In this document: positions 36,526 through 45,602 of the stretch, piece by piece | Numbering within the stretch: position 1 is the stretch's first letter | Layout: each line of letters begins with the position of its first letter | Assembly (NCBI RefSeq): GCF_020421205.1 | Contig: NZ_JAIZZH010000003.1 | Coordinates: 248,001 to 312,000, forward strand | Direction of reading: 5' to 3' | Source of the DNA: Hymenobacter pini | GTDB taxonomy: Bacteria > Bacteroidota > Bacteroidia > Cytophagales > Hymenobacteraceae | DNA length: 64,000 nucleotides | The notes under the pieces: model-generated | Database searches by the model: none | Told to the model about the DNA's origin: nothing | What the model saw: only the letters and a program-made list of their open reading frames with translations | Made by a program: the position numbers and the translations under genes

Positions 36526-36851
36526 AATACTTGGATGCGCTGTTTGTGGCGCTATACCAGCGCCGCCCCAGGCTGCTGAGTATTGTGTTTATACTTTCTG
36601 GATTTCTATTCCTGAATGAATTAACGCTGGCAATTCTGGTGCATCGTGCCTACCCGTATCCAAAGGAGCTGTTCCAGTATTTTTTTTGGCTGCTGCCGCC
36701 TGCCGATGCTCTTTTTCTAGCCTTCCGCTACTGCCCTGGGGCCCGGTCTTACTATCTGTATAATACTGATATCCCTTCCTTTTCAGGCTGGCATATCGTA
36801 GCGTACATAGCCCTCACGGTATTGTTGTTTTGTGTGGTTGGGCGACTATAA
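36522..36851 (+). CDS. Small membrane protein coupled to the SRA gene
   Basis: A 109-residue protein with about three membrane helices; starts MKYLDALFVALYQRRPR. Its ATG overlaps the stop codon of the SRA gene (36522-36525), so translation is probably coupled. The frame is open a little further upstream, but the overlap makes 36522 the natural start. No family is recognised. The pairing suggests a two-gene unit, possibly a membrane effector or anchor for the DNA-binding partner; this is inference. Confidence 0.6.
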   Translation: MKYLDALFVALYQRRPRLLSIVFILSGFLFLNELTLAILVHRAYPYPKELFQYFFWLLPPADALFLAFRYCPGARSYYLYNTDIPSFSGWHIVAYIALTVLLFCVVGRL

Positions 36852-36913
36852 AGCCTCCTTTCCTTTACTTGAAAGACTAGGCTTATCCTAAATCTGTTTA
36901 CGAAGTAAAACCA

Positions 36914-36944
36914 CGTCATGTAGAGTGGGAGGCGAAGCATGACG
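36914..36944. repeat. REP-like palindrome, copy 3
   Basis: CGTCATG and CATGACG enclose TAGAGTGGGAGGCGAAG. The ends and the GAGGCGAAGC core resemble copy 2 (36033). It lies after the SRA/membrane-protein pair. Confidence 0.7.
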
Positions 36945-37015
36945 GCCCGTTTATTCTTACAACTTGCTGAACAGCGTCAATTCCAGATTCCTCGCGTTGC
37001 TCGGAGCTACTGTTT

Positions 37016-37023
37016 TACCTTTG
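37016..37023 (+). promoter_or_regulatory. -7 promoter box TACCTTTG of the O-methyltransferase gene
   Basis: TACCTTTG-CCCG-ATG: only four bases lie between box and start codon. A TTG at 36997-36999 is a possible -33 element with a 16-base spacer. A leaderless transcript is expected. Confidence 0.65.
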
Positions 37024-37027
37024 CCCG

Positions 37028-37672
37028 ATGTACTCCCCCGACGACGCTCAACTCTACGCCGACCGCCACACCACTCCCGAAAGCCCGCTGCTAGCCCGCC
37101 TGAACCGGGAAACGCACGTGCAGCTGCTACACGCCCGCATGCTGAGCGGACATGCCCAAGGCCGGCTGCTGAGTATGTTGAGCCATATGGTGCGGCCACG
37201 CCGGGTGCTGGAGTTGGGTACGTTTACGGGGTACTCAGCGCTGTGCCTGGCTGAGGGAATGGTGGCGGACGGCGTGTTGCACGCCGTGGAGCAGAACCCC
37301 GAGCTGGAAGCCCGCATCCGGCGCTACGTGCGGGAGGCTGGCGAGGAAAGCCGCATTCAACTGCACATTGGCAATGCTCGGGAAATTGTGCCCACCCTGG
37401 CCGAAACATGGGATTTGGTGTTCATCGACGCCGACAAAATTAACAACGACACCTATTACGAGCTGGTGCTGCCGCAGGTGCGGCCCGGCGGGTTTCTGCT
37501 GATTGACAACGTGCTGTGGGGCGGCAAGGCCCTGGACGATTACCCCATAAAGCCGTCAGATAAAGACACTATTGCGGTGCGGGCTTTCAACGATAAAGTG
37601 CAGGCGGATGAACGAGTGGAAAACGTGTTTTTGCCCCTGCGCGACGGTTTATTGCTGGTGCGCAAGCGGTAA
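37028..37672 (+). CDS. O-methyltransferase (Methyltransf_3/CCoAOMT type)
   Basis: A 214-residue SAM-dependent O-methyltransferase. Motif I is VLELGTFTGYSALCLAEG; the acidic loop after beta-2 is HAVEQNPE; metal- and substrate-proximal FIDADKINNDTYYE and LLIDNVLWGGKALDD are typical of the cation-dependent family that methylates catechols and CoA esters. Full length. The promoter box lies four bases before the ATG. The substrate is unknown; no biosynthetic genes adjoin it. Confidence 0.93.
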   Translation: MYSPDDAQLYADRHTTPESPLLARLNRETHVQLLHARMLSGHAQGRLLSMLSHMVRPRRVLELGTFTGYSALCLAEGMVADGVLHAVEQNPELEARIRRYVREAGEESRIQLHIGNAREIVPTLAETWDLVFIDADKINNDTYYELVLPQVRPGGFLLIDNVLWGGKALDDYPIKPSDKDTIAVRAFNDKVQADERVENVFLPLRDGLLLVRKR

Positions 37673-37797
37673 AAGCAGCTGGTTAGGAGGATGAATCTTC
37701 GGGATTCGTCGGTTTTTTCCGGGCTTGGAAGGTCGGAAAGCTAAACGCCGCCGCCGGTTTTGCGTCTATTGCAGCTGTAGTCTATCCTTTTCGACGC

Positions 37798-40791
37798 ATG
37801 TTCCGACCTTTCCTCTTATTACTGTTGCTATTGGCCACGTTGGCCGGCACAGCCCAGGCCCAGACCACCACGGTAAGCGGCCGGGTGCTGGATGCCAAAG
37901 ACCAATCACCCTTGATTGGGGCCAACGTGCTGCTCACCCAGATACCAGACTCCACCAAGCGAGGCGCGGCCGTGGATGCCGACGGCTCGTTTACGGTGCC
38001 CAGCGTACCCGCCGGGCGCTACGTCCTCACCGTTTCCTTTCTGGGCTACCAGAACCTGCGGCGCACGGTGGAGGTAACCAGCGCCCCGCTTAATCTGGGC
38101 AGCCTTTCGCTGCAAGCCGGGGGCGGCATTGTCCTGAAGGGCGTGGAAGTGGTAGGCAAAGCCGCCGCCGCTGTGCAGAAGGGCGACACGGCCCAGTTCA
38201 ACGCCGGCTCCTACAAAACCAACCCCGACGCCAACGCCCAAGACCTCATCACCAAAATGCCTGGCGTAACCGTAGACCCCGGTACCGGTAAGGTGCAGGC
38301 CCAGGGCGAGCAGGTGCAACGGGTGCTGGTGGATGGCAAGGAGTTTTTCGGCAACGACCCCGACGCCGTGCTCAAGAACATTCCGGCCGAGGTTATCGAT
38401 AAAATTCAGGTGTACGACCGGTCCTCGGACCAGAGCCAGTTCACCGGCTTCGACGACGGCAACCAGCAGAAAACCATCAACATCGTCACTAAGCCCAGCT
38501 TCCGCAACGGCAAGTTTGGGCGGGTGCTGGCCGGCTACGGCCCCCAGGACGACCGGTACCGCCTGAGCGGCAACGTGAACGTGTTCAAAGGCAAGCAGCG
38601 CCTGAGCCTAGTGGCCCAGAGCAACAACGTGAACGAGCAGAACTTCGGCACCGAGGATTTGCTGGGCGTAGTGGGCTCTTCGCGCCAGGGTGGCGGGGGC
38701 GGCCAGGGCCAGCGGGGCCAGGGCGGCGGCCGCGTAGGCGGGGGCGGCGGTAACTTCGGCGGCGGAGGGGGCGGCAACAATGCCGGCGACTTCCTGGTGA
38801 GCCAGCAGGGCGGCATCAGCAAAACCCACGCCCTCGGCATAAACTACTCCGATACCTGGGGTACCAAAACCGATGTGCAGGCCAGCTACTTCTTCAACCT
38901 GAGCGACAATACCAGCCGCACCAATCTGCTGCGCCGCTACGTGGCCCCGGCCGGCCAAACCCAGGATTTGCGCTACAACGAGCTGTCGTTGAACACCAGC
39001 CGTAACATCAACAACCGCTTCAATCTGCGCCTGGAGCACAAGTTTGACTCTTTAAACTCTCTGTTGTGGCGGCCCAGCCTTTCGGTGCAGCGCAACACCG
39101 GCAACAGCCTGCTCAATGGCAACACGTTTCTGGTAAGCCCCAATGCATCCAACACCGACCAAGGCGCTAACAACAGCACCTTCCGCTCGGCCCTTACGGG
39201 CATTACCGCGGCTAACCAACTGCTGTACCGGCACCGCTTTCAGCGCCGGGGCCGCACCTTCTCGCTGGGCGTGAATACCACCTACAACGACAAAAACGGC
39301 GACAATAATCTGTTGTCGAGCACTACCTACTACCGCAATGGCCAGCCCCTTACCACCGGCCTGAACCAGTATTCGGAGCTGACCCAGACGGGCTGGGCCT
39401 GGAGCGGCAACGCCAACTACACCGAGCCGCTGGGCCAGAAAAGTATTCTGCAGCTAGCCTACTCGCTTAATTACACGCCCAACAGCTCCGACAAGCGCAC
39501 CTACAACTTCTCGCCCGGAGAGCAGCAGTACAGTATCCTGAACGACACGCTCAGCAGCGTATTTAAGAGCCGCTACCTCACCAACTCCGGCGAAGTAACC
39601 TACCGCTTCCAGACGCGGGAGTTGCAGTGGTCGGTGGGGGCAGCCCTGCAGAGCGCCCAGCTCCGCTCCGACCAGGAGTTTCCTCGGCCCGGCCTCACGC
39701 GCCGCACGTTTGTGAATGTGCTGCCCAACGCCCAGCTGCGCTACAACTTCTCGCGGCAGCAAAACCTGCGCCTGAACTACCGAGCCAATACCAACCCGCC
39801 CGGCATCAGCCAGCTGCAGGAAGTGGTGAACAACTCCAACCCGCTCCAACTGACCACTGGCAACCCCAACCTGCGCCAGGAAACCCGCCACAACGTGTTT
39901 GTGCGCTACTCAGCGGCGGTGCCCGAGAAGTCGCGCTCCTTCTTTGCGCTGCTGGGCGGCTCCTACGTCAACAATTACATCACCAACAACACCATTTACG
40001 CCGGCACCGCCCCCATTACGGTGGACAACATCACTATTCCGGCCGGGGGCCAGCTCACGCGGCCCGTCAACCTGAACCAGCAGTACACCCTGCGCTCCTT
40101 CGTGAATTATAGCCTACCGCTCACGTTCATGAAATCCAACCTGAACCTGAACGCCAGCGGCACCTACTCCCAAACGCCGGGCCTAGTGTTCGGGGAGCTG
40201 AACTACAGCCGCACCCCCACGGCCGGACTGGGCGTGGCCTTGAGCAGCAACATCAGCCCGCAACTGGATTTTACGCTCAGTAGCAACTCCAGCCAGAGCT
40301 ACGTGCGCAATACCTTGCGCCAGCAGCTCAACAGCCAGTATTTCCGCCAGAACACGGCTTTGCGCTTCAGCTGGATTATTATGAAGGGCCTTACGGTGCA
40401 GTCGGATGTGAACCACCAGCTGTACCAGGGCCTCTCGGCGGGCTACAACCGCAACTTTGTGCTCTGGAATGCCTCGGTAGGCAAAAAACTGGGCCAGAAG
40501 CAGCAGGCTGAAATCAAGTTGTACGGCTTTGACTTGCTGGGCCAGAACAACAGCATTCAGCGCAATATTGCTGCCGCCTACACCGAGGACGTGCAGACCA
40601 ATATCCTGCAGCGCTACTTTATGCTGATGTTCACTTACAACATCCGCAGCTTTGCGGGCGGGGGCCGTGGTGATGCCCTGCCCGGCTCCGAAGAAGGCCG
40701 CCCTGAGCGGCGTGGCCCCGGCAGTTTCGGCCAGCCCGGTGGAGGCCCGCCCCCCGGTGGTTTCGGCCCGCCCCCCGGTGGTGGTATGTAG
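37798..40791 (+). CDS. TonB-receptor-like outer-membrane barrel protein
   Basis: A 997-residue outer-membrane protein. Signal peptide to about 22 (ATLAGTAQAQ), a carboxypeptidase-regulatory-like beta sandwich (VSGRVLDAKDQSPLIGANVLL, ~25-110), a plug-like domain (TKMPGVTVDPGTGKVQ ... VLVDGKEFFGNDPDAVLKNIPAEVIDKIQVYD), then a large barrel of the OMP_b-brl_3 type. Two Gly-rich tracts stand out: residues ~298-325 and the last ~45 residues (GGG-, PPPGG-rich). No SusD-type or DUF4249 lipoprotein is next to it. The substrate is unknown. Confidence 0.9.
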   Translation: MFRPFLLLLLLLATLAGTAQAQTTTVSGRVLDAKDQSPLIGANVLLTQIPDSTKRGAAVDADGSFTVPSVPAGRYVLTVSFLGYQNLRRTVEVTSAPLNLGSLSLQAGGGIVLKGVEVVGKAAAAVQKGDTAQFNAGSYKTNPDANAQDLITKMPGVTVDPGTGKVQAQGEQVQRVLVDGKEFFGNDPDAVLKNIPAEVIDKIQVYDRSSDQSQFTGFDDGNQQKTINIVTKPSFRNGKFGRVLAGYGPQDDRYRLSGNVNVFKGKQRLSLVAQSNNVNEQNFGTEDLLGVVGSSRQGGGGGQGQRGQGGGRVGGGGGNFGGGGGGNNAGDFLVSQQGGISKTHALGINYSDTWGTKTDVQASYFFNLSDNTSRTNLLRRYVAPAGQTQDLRYNELSLNTSRNINNRFNLRLEHKFDSLNSLLWRPSLSVQRNTGNSLLNGNTFLVSPNASNTDQGANNSTFRSALTGITAANQLLYRHRFQRRGRTFSLGVNTTYNDKNGDNNLLSSTTYYRNGQPLTTGLNQYSELTQTGWAWSGNANYTEPLGQKSILQLAYSLNYTPNSSDKRTYNFSPGEQQYSILNDTLSSVFKSRYLTNSGEVTYRFQTRELQWSVGAALQSAQLRSDQEFPRPGLTRRTFVNVLPNAQLRYNFSRQQNLRLNYRANTNPPGISQLQEVVNNSNPLQLTTGNPNLRQETRHNVFVRYSAAVPEKSRSFFALLGGSYVNNYITNNTIYAGTAPITVDNITIPAGGQLTRPVNLNQQYTLRSFVNYSLPLTFMKSNLNLNASGTYSQTPGLVFGELNYSRTPTAGLGVALSSNISPQLDFTLSSNSSQSYVRNTLRQQLNSQYFRQNTALRFSWIIMKGLTVQSDVNHQLYQGLSAGYNRNFVLWNASVGKKLGQKQQAEIKLYGFDLLGQNNSIQRNIAAAYTEDVQTNILQRYFMLMFTYNIRSFAGGGRGDALPGSEEGRPERRGPGSFGQPGGGPPPGGFGPPPGGGM

Positions 40792-40802
40792 AAGCTCATT
40801 CA

Positions 40803-40860
40803 AAAGCAAAACAGCAGGTTTCTATCCTCACTTTAGGATGGGAACCTGCTGTTTTGCTTT
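40803..40860. terminator. Terminator of the barrel protein
   Basis: Eighteen-base arms AAAGCAAAACAGCAGGTT/AACCTGCTGTTTTGCTTT; within the loop a second small stem (ATCCT/AGGAT) is possible. It lies 12 bases after the stop. Confidence 0.9.
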
Positions 40861-41011
40861 ACAGGCTGCGGCAGTAGTATTCTACCATTCTGTTGGATTT
40901 GAGGCAGAGAGGCCGATTCACCGGCTTTTTTTACGCTATTTTGTAAGCTAACGGAGTCGGCCAAGCAAATCAGCGCACACGAGGGCTCCGCGTGGTTGCT
41001 TTTTCCCGCTT

Positions 41012-43216
41012 ATGAAACGAATTGTACTACTGGTATTGCTGCTGCTGCCACTGTGGGTAGCGGCCCAAACCGTGCCAGTACCGGCTCAGCTAAGTGTGGC
41101 GGGCCTGCGCCTGCGCCTCACGGATGGAGGCCGCACTGCCCTCCAGCAAAAAGTAGATGCCCTGCGCCGCCATCCTGCCTCCTTTCAGGCCCACGTGGTG
41201 CTGGCCGATGCCTACTTCCCGCTTATCGACCGGGTATTTCAGCAGGAAGGCCTGCCGCTGGACTTCCACTTTCTGGCCTTGCAGGAAAGTGGCCTGCAGG
41301 GAGATGCCCAGAGTATTCACGATGCCGTGGGCTACTGGCAGTTCAAGCGGGAATCGGCCCAGGACTTTGGGCTGCTGATGAACGAAGCTATTGACGAGCG
41401 AAAGCACATTACGGCTTCCTCGAAGGCGGCGGCCCAGTACCTGCTGCGCAGCAACAAGGTGTTCCGCAACTGGGTAAATACGCTGCTCAGCTACAACCTG
41501 GGCCTCACGGGCACTAAGCCCTATACTTTGCCGACTGATGCCGGAGCTGCGGAAATGGAAATTTCGGAGCAGACGCACCCGTACATTCTCACTTTCCTGG
41601 CCCACAAAATTGCCTTTGAGCCGGCCATCGGCCTCAATACCAAGCCCCCACTGCTGTTTCAGGAGTTTCCGGCCCCGGCCGGGCAGCCCCTGGCTGTTAT
41701 GGCCCAGGCTATGCAGCAGAACCCCGACGATCTGCTGAAGTACAACCGCTGGCTGCTGGCTCCGGCCGTGCCCACGGACCGCATCTATACCATGCTGGTG
41801 CCCATCACCGACCCCGTGCAGCTCACCGCCTTGGCCGCGCAGCAAAAAAACGCCACCGCCGGTCAGCTCCTCAACAAACCCCAGCCCGACCCCGAAAACG
41901 CTGACTTTGTGCGCGTGAACGGCCTGAAGGCCGTGGTTGCGCTGCCCGGCGATACCAAAGAAGGCTTAGCCAAACGGGCGGGCGTGAAGCTGCGCAAGTT
42001 CATGCAGTTCAACGACCTGTTTCCCTTCGACAATATTGTGGCCGGCCAGCCCTACTTCGTGCAGAAGAAGCGCGACAAAGCCGCCGTGGAGTACCACGTG
42101 GCGCAAACTGGCGAGAGTGTGGTAACGGTGTCGCAGAAGTACGGCATCCGGGCCAAAGCTATCTGGAGCAAGAACCGCATGGCCCGCAACGAGGAGCTGC
42201 GCCCCGGCCGCGTGCTGTGGCTGCAGCACACCCGGCCAAAAAATGTAGCCATTGAATACGCCGACGGTACCAACCCCGGCGCGCTGGCAGCTTTCGAAAA
42301 GCCGACCAATACCGCCGCGCCGGCCCCGCAACCCGCCAAGCAACCCGAGAAGAAAAAGAAACAGGACGAAGCGGAGCCTTACATGGGCGGCACCGCCAAC
42401 TCCAACCGCATTTTGGAGGATGCCGTGGAAGATGAAACGTCTACCACAGTCGTACAGCCCGACAGCGCCACCGACGAGCACACGGAAAATCTGAATGAGT
42501 TGCCCCCGGCACCCGCTCGTCCGGCCACTACGCCTGCCGTTACCCCGGCCCCTAAACCCGCGGCTCCCCTACCTAAAAAGCCCTTGCCCGCATCGGCTCC
42601 CATTGCCGACGAGCCTGCCGATGCTGAGCCTGCCCCGGAGCCAGCCCTCCGCCCCGTAGCACCTGCTCCAGCTCCACGAGTGACACCGGCGTCGCCGGCC
42701 CCGGCACCCAAGCCTGTACCGGCGTCAACACCGGTTTCTGCCCCCAACCCACGGCAAGCAGCTACAGCTTTGCCCAACCCGGTAGCACCTACAACCACTG
42801 TAGAGCCAGTGCCCGCCAACGGTCTGCACACCGTTCAGCCCAAGGAAAACCTGTACTCCGTAGCTCGCCGCTACGGTTTGCGCCCGGCTGATATCGTGCT
42901 GTGGAACAACCTCCCCCAACAGCCGGCCCTACGCATCGGGCAAGTGTTGCGCGTAACAGCCCCTGACACGGCTGCTACCCCGGCTGCCGTTCCGGTACCC
43001 GCCAAGCCGGCCCCGACTGCTGCCAAGCCCGCCACACCCGCTCCCGCCCCAGCTACCGCGCCGGCAGCCATTCGCCACACGGTGCAAACCGGCGAAACGA
43101 TGTACAGCGTGTCGCGCAAGTACGGCGTCACCATTAAGCAGATTATGGAGTGGAACAACAAGCCCGACTTCTCAGTGAAGCCCGGGGAGGTACTGCTTAT
43201 CAAGCCCGCCAATTAG
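41012..43216 (+). CDS. Lytic transglycosylase with three LysM domains (MltD-like)
   Basis: A 734-residue exported cell-wall enzyme. Signal peptide to ~18; SLT transglycosylase domain ~60-190 with catalytic Glu92 (FLALQESGLQGDA), AVGYWQFKRESA and ITASSKAAAQYLL. Three LysM peptidoglycan-binding domains lie at about 361-403, 605-648 and 688-733, separated by long Pro/Ala-rich linkers. It cuts glycan strands to anhydro-muropeptides. The next gene, with one LysM of the same type, probably shares its transcript (38 bases away). Confidence 0.93.
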   Translation: MKRIVLLVLLLLPLWVAAQTVPVPAQLSVAGLRLRLTDGGRTALQQKVDALRRHPASFQAHVVLADAYFPLIDRVFQQEGLPLDFHFLALQESGLQGDAQSIHDAVGYWQFKRESAQDFGLLMNEAIDERKHITASSKAAAQYLLRSNKVFRNWVNTLLSYNLGLTGTKPYTLPTDAGAAEMEISEQTHPYILTFLAHKIAFEPAIGLNTKPPLLFQEFPAPAGQPLAVMAQAMQQNPDDLLKYNRWLLAPAVPTDRIYTMLVPITDPVQLTALAAQQKNATAGQLLNKPQPDPENADFVRVNGLKAVVALPGDTKEGLAKRAGVKLRKFMQFNDLFPFDNIVAGQPYFVQKKRDKAAVEYHVAQTGESVVTVSQKYGIRAKAIWSKNRMARNEELRPGRVLWLQHTRPKNVAIEYADGTNPGALAAFEKPTNTAAPAPQPAKQPEKKKKQDEAEPYMGGTANSNRILEDAVEDETSTTVVQPDSATDEHTENLNELPPAPARPATTPAVTPAPKPAAPLPKKPLPASAPIADEPADAEPAPEPALRPVAPAPAPRVTPASPAPAPKPVPASTPVSAPNPRQAATALPNPVAPTTTVEPVPANGLHTVQPKENLYSVARRYGLRPADIVLWNNLPQQPALRIGQVLRVTAPDTAATPAAVPVPAKPAPTAAKPATPAPAPATAPAAIRHTVQTGETMYSVSRKYGVTIKQIMEWNNKPDFSVKPGEVLLIKPAN

Positions 43217-43254
43217 TCTCTATTCGCTTACGCTTTCTTTCTGGCTCATTCTTC

Positions 43255-44040
43255 ATGCGCTTCCTTTTTGCTTCTTCGTTGCTTGTAGCGGCAGGCACCC
43301 TGGCATCCTTCGCCGCCCAGGCTCAGCAAACCGCCGGGCAACCCGTTACTGTAGCTCCCGCGCTTTCCGAAGATTCCGTGCGGGTTATGTCGGGGTTGGT
43401 GGAAACCAGCGTGCGGCGGCTGCGGGCTATTTATTTCGAGTCGAACGATACCAAGGCTGTGCAGCTGATTGACGCGGCGTTGGTAGATATTCCAGTGCTC
43501 AATCAGCGCCTGAGCCACTACACCGCCAGCCTGCCCCGCGAGCAACAGCAGTTGCTGGCCCAGCGCCTGCGCCAGCAGCCCTGGCAAGTGGAGCTTAACA
43601 CCTTGCTGCGTAGCCCGCAGTACAAGGGCTTCGATGCCCGTGCGGCCAAAACACCCGAGCTGCAGGCTGCCGCCGAGCGGTTGCACGCCTCCGGTTTTAT
43701 GGGCACGGCTAAGCCTGTGGCAGCTAAAGCGCCTACGGCGGCTCCGATGGGTACCATCACGATGCCCACCGCACCAGTCGCCGCGAAATCCAAGGTTCAG
43801 CCGAACACAAACAGCCTTGTTCCGGCCGCATCTAAACCGGTAACGCCTTCTGGCAAGCCTACGGTGGCAGCCGAAAAAACCGGCTCATTGGGGCAGCGCC
43901 ACACTGTGCAAAAGGGTGAAACCCTGTTCAGCATTGCCCGCCACTACCACACTACGCCCGCCCAGCTCCAGCAGTGGAATGACAAAGCCGAGCCTTCGGT
44001 AAAAATTGGCGAAGTGCTGGTGGTGGAAGCCGGTAAGTAA
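43255..44040 (+). CDS. LysM-domain exported protein
   Basis: A 261-residue exported protein: signal peptide MRFLFASSLLVAAGTLASFAAQAQ, a helical domain (~35-150; LSEDSVRVMSGLVETSVRRL), a Pro/Ala/Lys linker, and one LysM (RHTVQKGETLFSIARHY, ~213-258) for peptidoglycan binding. No catalytic domain is seen. ATG 43255 is used for the signal peptide; the longer frame overlaps the previous gene. It follows the transglycosylase and ends at a very strong terminator. Confidence 0.85.
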   Translation: MRFLFASSLLVAAGTLASFAAQAQQTAGQPVTVAPALSEDSVRVMSGLVETSVRRLRAIYFESNDTKAVQLIDAALVDIPVLNQRLSHYTASLPREQQQLLAQRLRQQPWQVELNTLLRSPQYKGFDARAAKTPELQAAAERLHASGFMGTAKPVAAKAPTAAPMGTITMPTAPVAAKSKVQPNTNSLVPAASKPVTPSGKPTVAAEKTGSLGQRHTVQKGETLFSIARHYHTTPAQLQQWNDKAEPSVKIGEVLVVEAGK

Positions 44041-44053
44041 CCTCCCCACAACA

Positions 44054-44105
44054 TGATTCAGCAAAAAGGCCAGCCCTTGTCAGGGCTGGCCTTTTTGCTG
44101 AATCA
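44054..44105. terminator. Strong bidirectional terminator
   Basis: Perfect 23-base arms (starting TGATTCAGCAAAAAGGCCAG) around the loop TTGTCA. It separates the LysM gene from the converging DUF4249 array. Confidence 0.95.
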
Positions 44106-44141
44106 GATTTTCCAAGCATTAAAGCTGGTCCTTCTCTCTGA

Positions 44142-45344
44142 TTATGGCCAGAACGAAGGCTTGATGTTGGACCCACGTCGGCGACAATCCACGCAGTCAG
44201 CCGATTGATAGGTATAGATTCGGTCCTTGGAGTCCGGGTCCTGTTGGAGGTCTTCAATAGGAATGAATAACCCTCCCCGGAAGAAATCAATTACCTGCTC
44301 AGGCGTCGGGTAAGTATTTTTCGGGTACTCGCCTTTATCGAGTGGCATTTGGCCTGCCGGGAAGCACGACTCGTAGCCGGTTATGTACACCCAGGTGCGT
44401 GGCAGCTGCCCGTAGTCAATAAAAATCCGCTGTTGCGTCATCGACTGGGCCCCTACAAAGCCCAGCACGGGCTCATCGGGGTCAGTAAGGCAGTGTATAT
44501 TCCCGACGGACTGGGAGGGCAGCGGGTCATACAGGGTGCCCAGCGTTTCGGTATTCTTTCGCAGCTGGTCCCAATAGGCGTACTCCTCCGCTGTAAGGGC
44601 ATACTGCTTCACCAGAATGCTGTACTTATTCTGCAGCTTTTTGGACGTGCTAGGCAACGCCAGCAGCTGATAGTGGCTTACCCGGTCCTGCTGTAGCTTA
44701 AGGGTGCTAAACAGCTTGATTGCCGAAGATGGCTCGTTGCCCCAGCAGTGGTAGATATCCTCCGTGCGCGGCACAATTTTCTTATTCTCATACTTGTAGT
44801 ATGAGCGGTGCGAGGAGGTAAACGCCCACGTTTCCTCATATTCCCAACGGTAGTAGCGGGCCGCGCCCGTTTCATCGTGCGTATCCACAAACAGCCGCAC
44901 CCCTGGGTTAGCACCCTGTTGCACCACCTCCCAACTCACGGCGTCAATGGCTGGTGTATTCTTTATTTCCGTGTAGTCGGAAGCATAGTCGCGCTGCGCG
45001 GCTGTAGTGAAGCGCAACCGCACACGCTTGCCGGCATCAAACCGCAAGTAGCCGGAGGTGTAAGTTCCGGGCACACCTTCTGTCAACGGGTATCGGGCTC
45101 CGTTTTCTACCTCAATAAAAACCTTGGCCCGGCTCTCCACGGGTGTTGCCTTCTTGTCGGCAATGTTGATGGAGCGGGTAAGCTGAATGGTAGTTGTCCC
45201 TGGGCTGTTAATTCGGCCATCTACCACCAGGTAGTTATTGGGGGCCGTTAGGGTTTTGGGGGCGTAGGGCTCCACGCAACCGGCGAGCCAACTAATACCG
45301 CCTAACAGGGCAAGGATAATAACAAGTGTATACCGCTGATGCAT
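44142..45344 (-). CDS. DUF4249 lipoprotein, array copy 1 (last in transcription order)
   Basis: A 400-residue lipoprotein: signal peptide with lipobox SWLAGC, then EPYAPKTL, and the family body (NYLVVDGRINSPGTTTIQLTRS; RYYRWEYEETWAF; GNIHCLTDPDEPVLGFVGAQS). The C-terminus carries ADCVDCRRRGSNIKPSFW. DUF4249 proteins are outer-membrane lipoproteins of unknown function, usually encoded beside a TonB-dependent receptor, which is missing here. A TATATTTG box lies 29 bases upstream, so this copy may have its own promoter. It is separated from copy 2 by 258 bases. Confidence 0.92.
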   Translation of the reverse strand: MHQRYTLVIILALLGGISWLAGCVEPYAPKTLTAPNNYLVVDGRINSPGTTTIQLTRSINIADKKATPVESRAKVFIEVENGARYPLTEGVPGTYTSGYLRFDAGKRVRLRFTTAAQRDYASDYTEIKNTPAIDAVSWEVVQQGANPGVRLFVDTHDETGAARYYRWEYEETWAFTSSHRSYYKYENKKIVPRTEDIYHCWGNEPSSAIKLFSTLKLQQDRVSHYQLLALPSTSKKLQNKYSILVKQYALTAEEYAYWDQLRKNTETLGTLYDPLPSQSVGNIHCLTDPDEPVLGFVGAQSMTQQRIFIDYGQLPRTWVYITGYESCFPAGQMPLDKGEYPKNTYPTPEQVIDFFRGGLFIPIEDLQQDPDSKDRIYTYQSADCVDCRRRGSNIKPSFWP

Positions 45345-45372
45345 AAACTACGAGCAATGAGCTACAAGTAAC

Positions 45373-45380
45373 CAAATATA
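45373..45380 (-). promoter_or_regulatory. -7 promoter box TATATTTG of DUF4249 copy 1
   Basis: TATATTTG on the minus strand, a full match to TAnnTTTG, 28 bases from the ATG at 45344. Similar AAGTATATT(T/C) boxes occur at the 5' ends of copies 2, 4, 6 and 7. Confidence 0.5.
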
Positions 45381-45602
45381 GCTCAGTTACAGACTGTTTT
45401 GCTCAGCTATTACAGATTCCGTTTCGTTTCCACTCTGAACCGGCATGAGAAAGGCTGCGGCGAATGACTATAAGCCCATCTTCCGCCGCCACCTTCTGAG
45501 GGAACCAAGTGCATTGGAGCCAGCAATGCTTGGCTTGTCGCGCCTTCCCGGCAACTGCATGGGCTGCGCTTTGCAGCTTGAGTTCGAAAATCTATAACCG
45601 GT

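Noticed and set aside
38684..38790. Gly-rich tract in the barrel protein as a possible frameshift or repeat artefact
   Set aside because: The reading frame continues cleanly on both sides into conserved plug and barrel sequence, so it is a genuine low-complexity loop.
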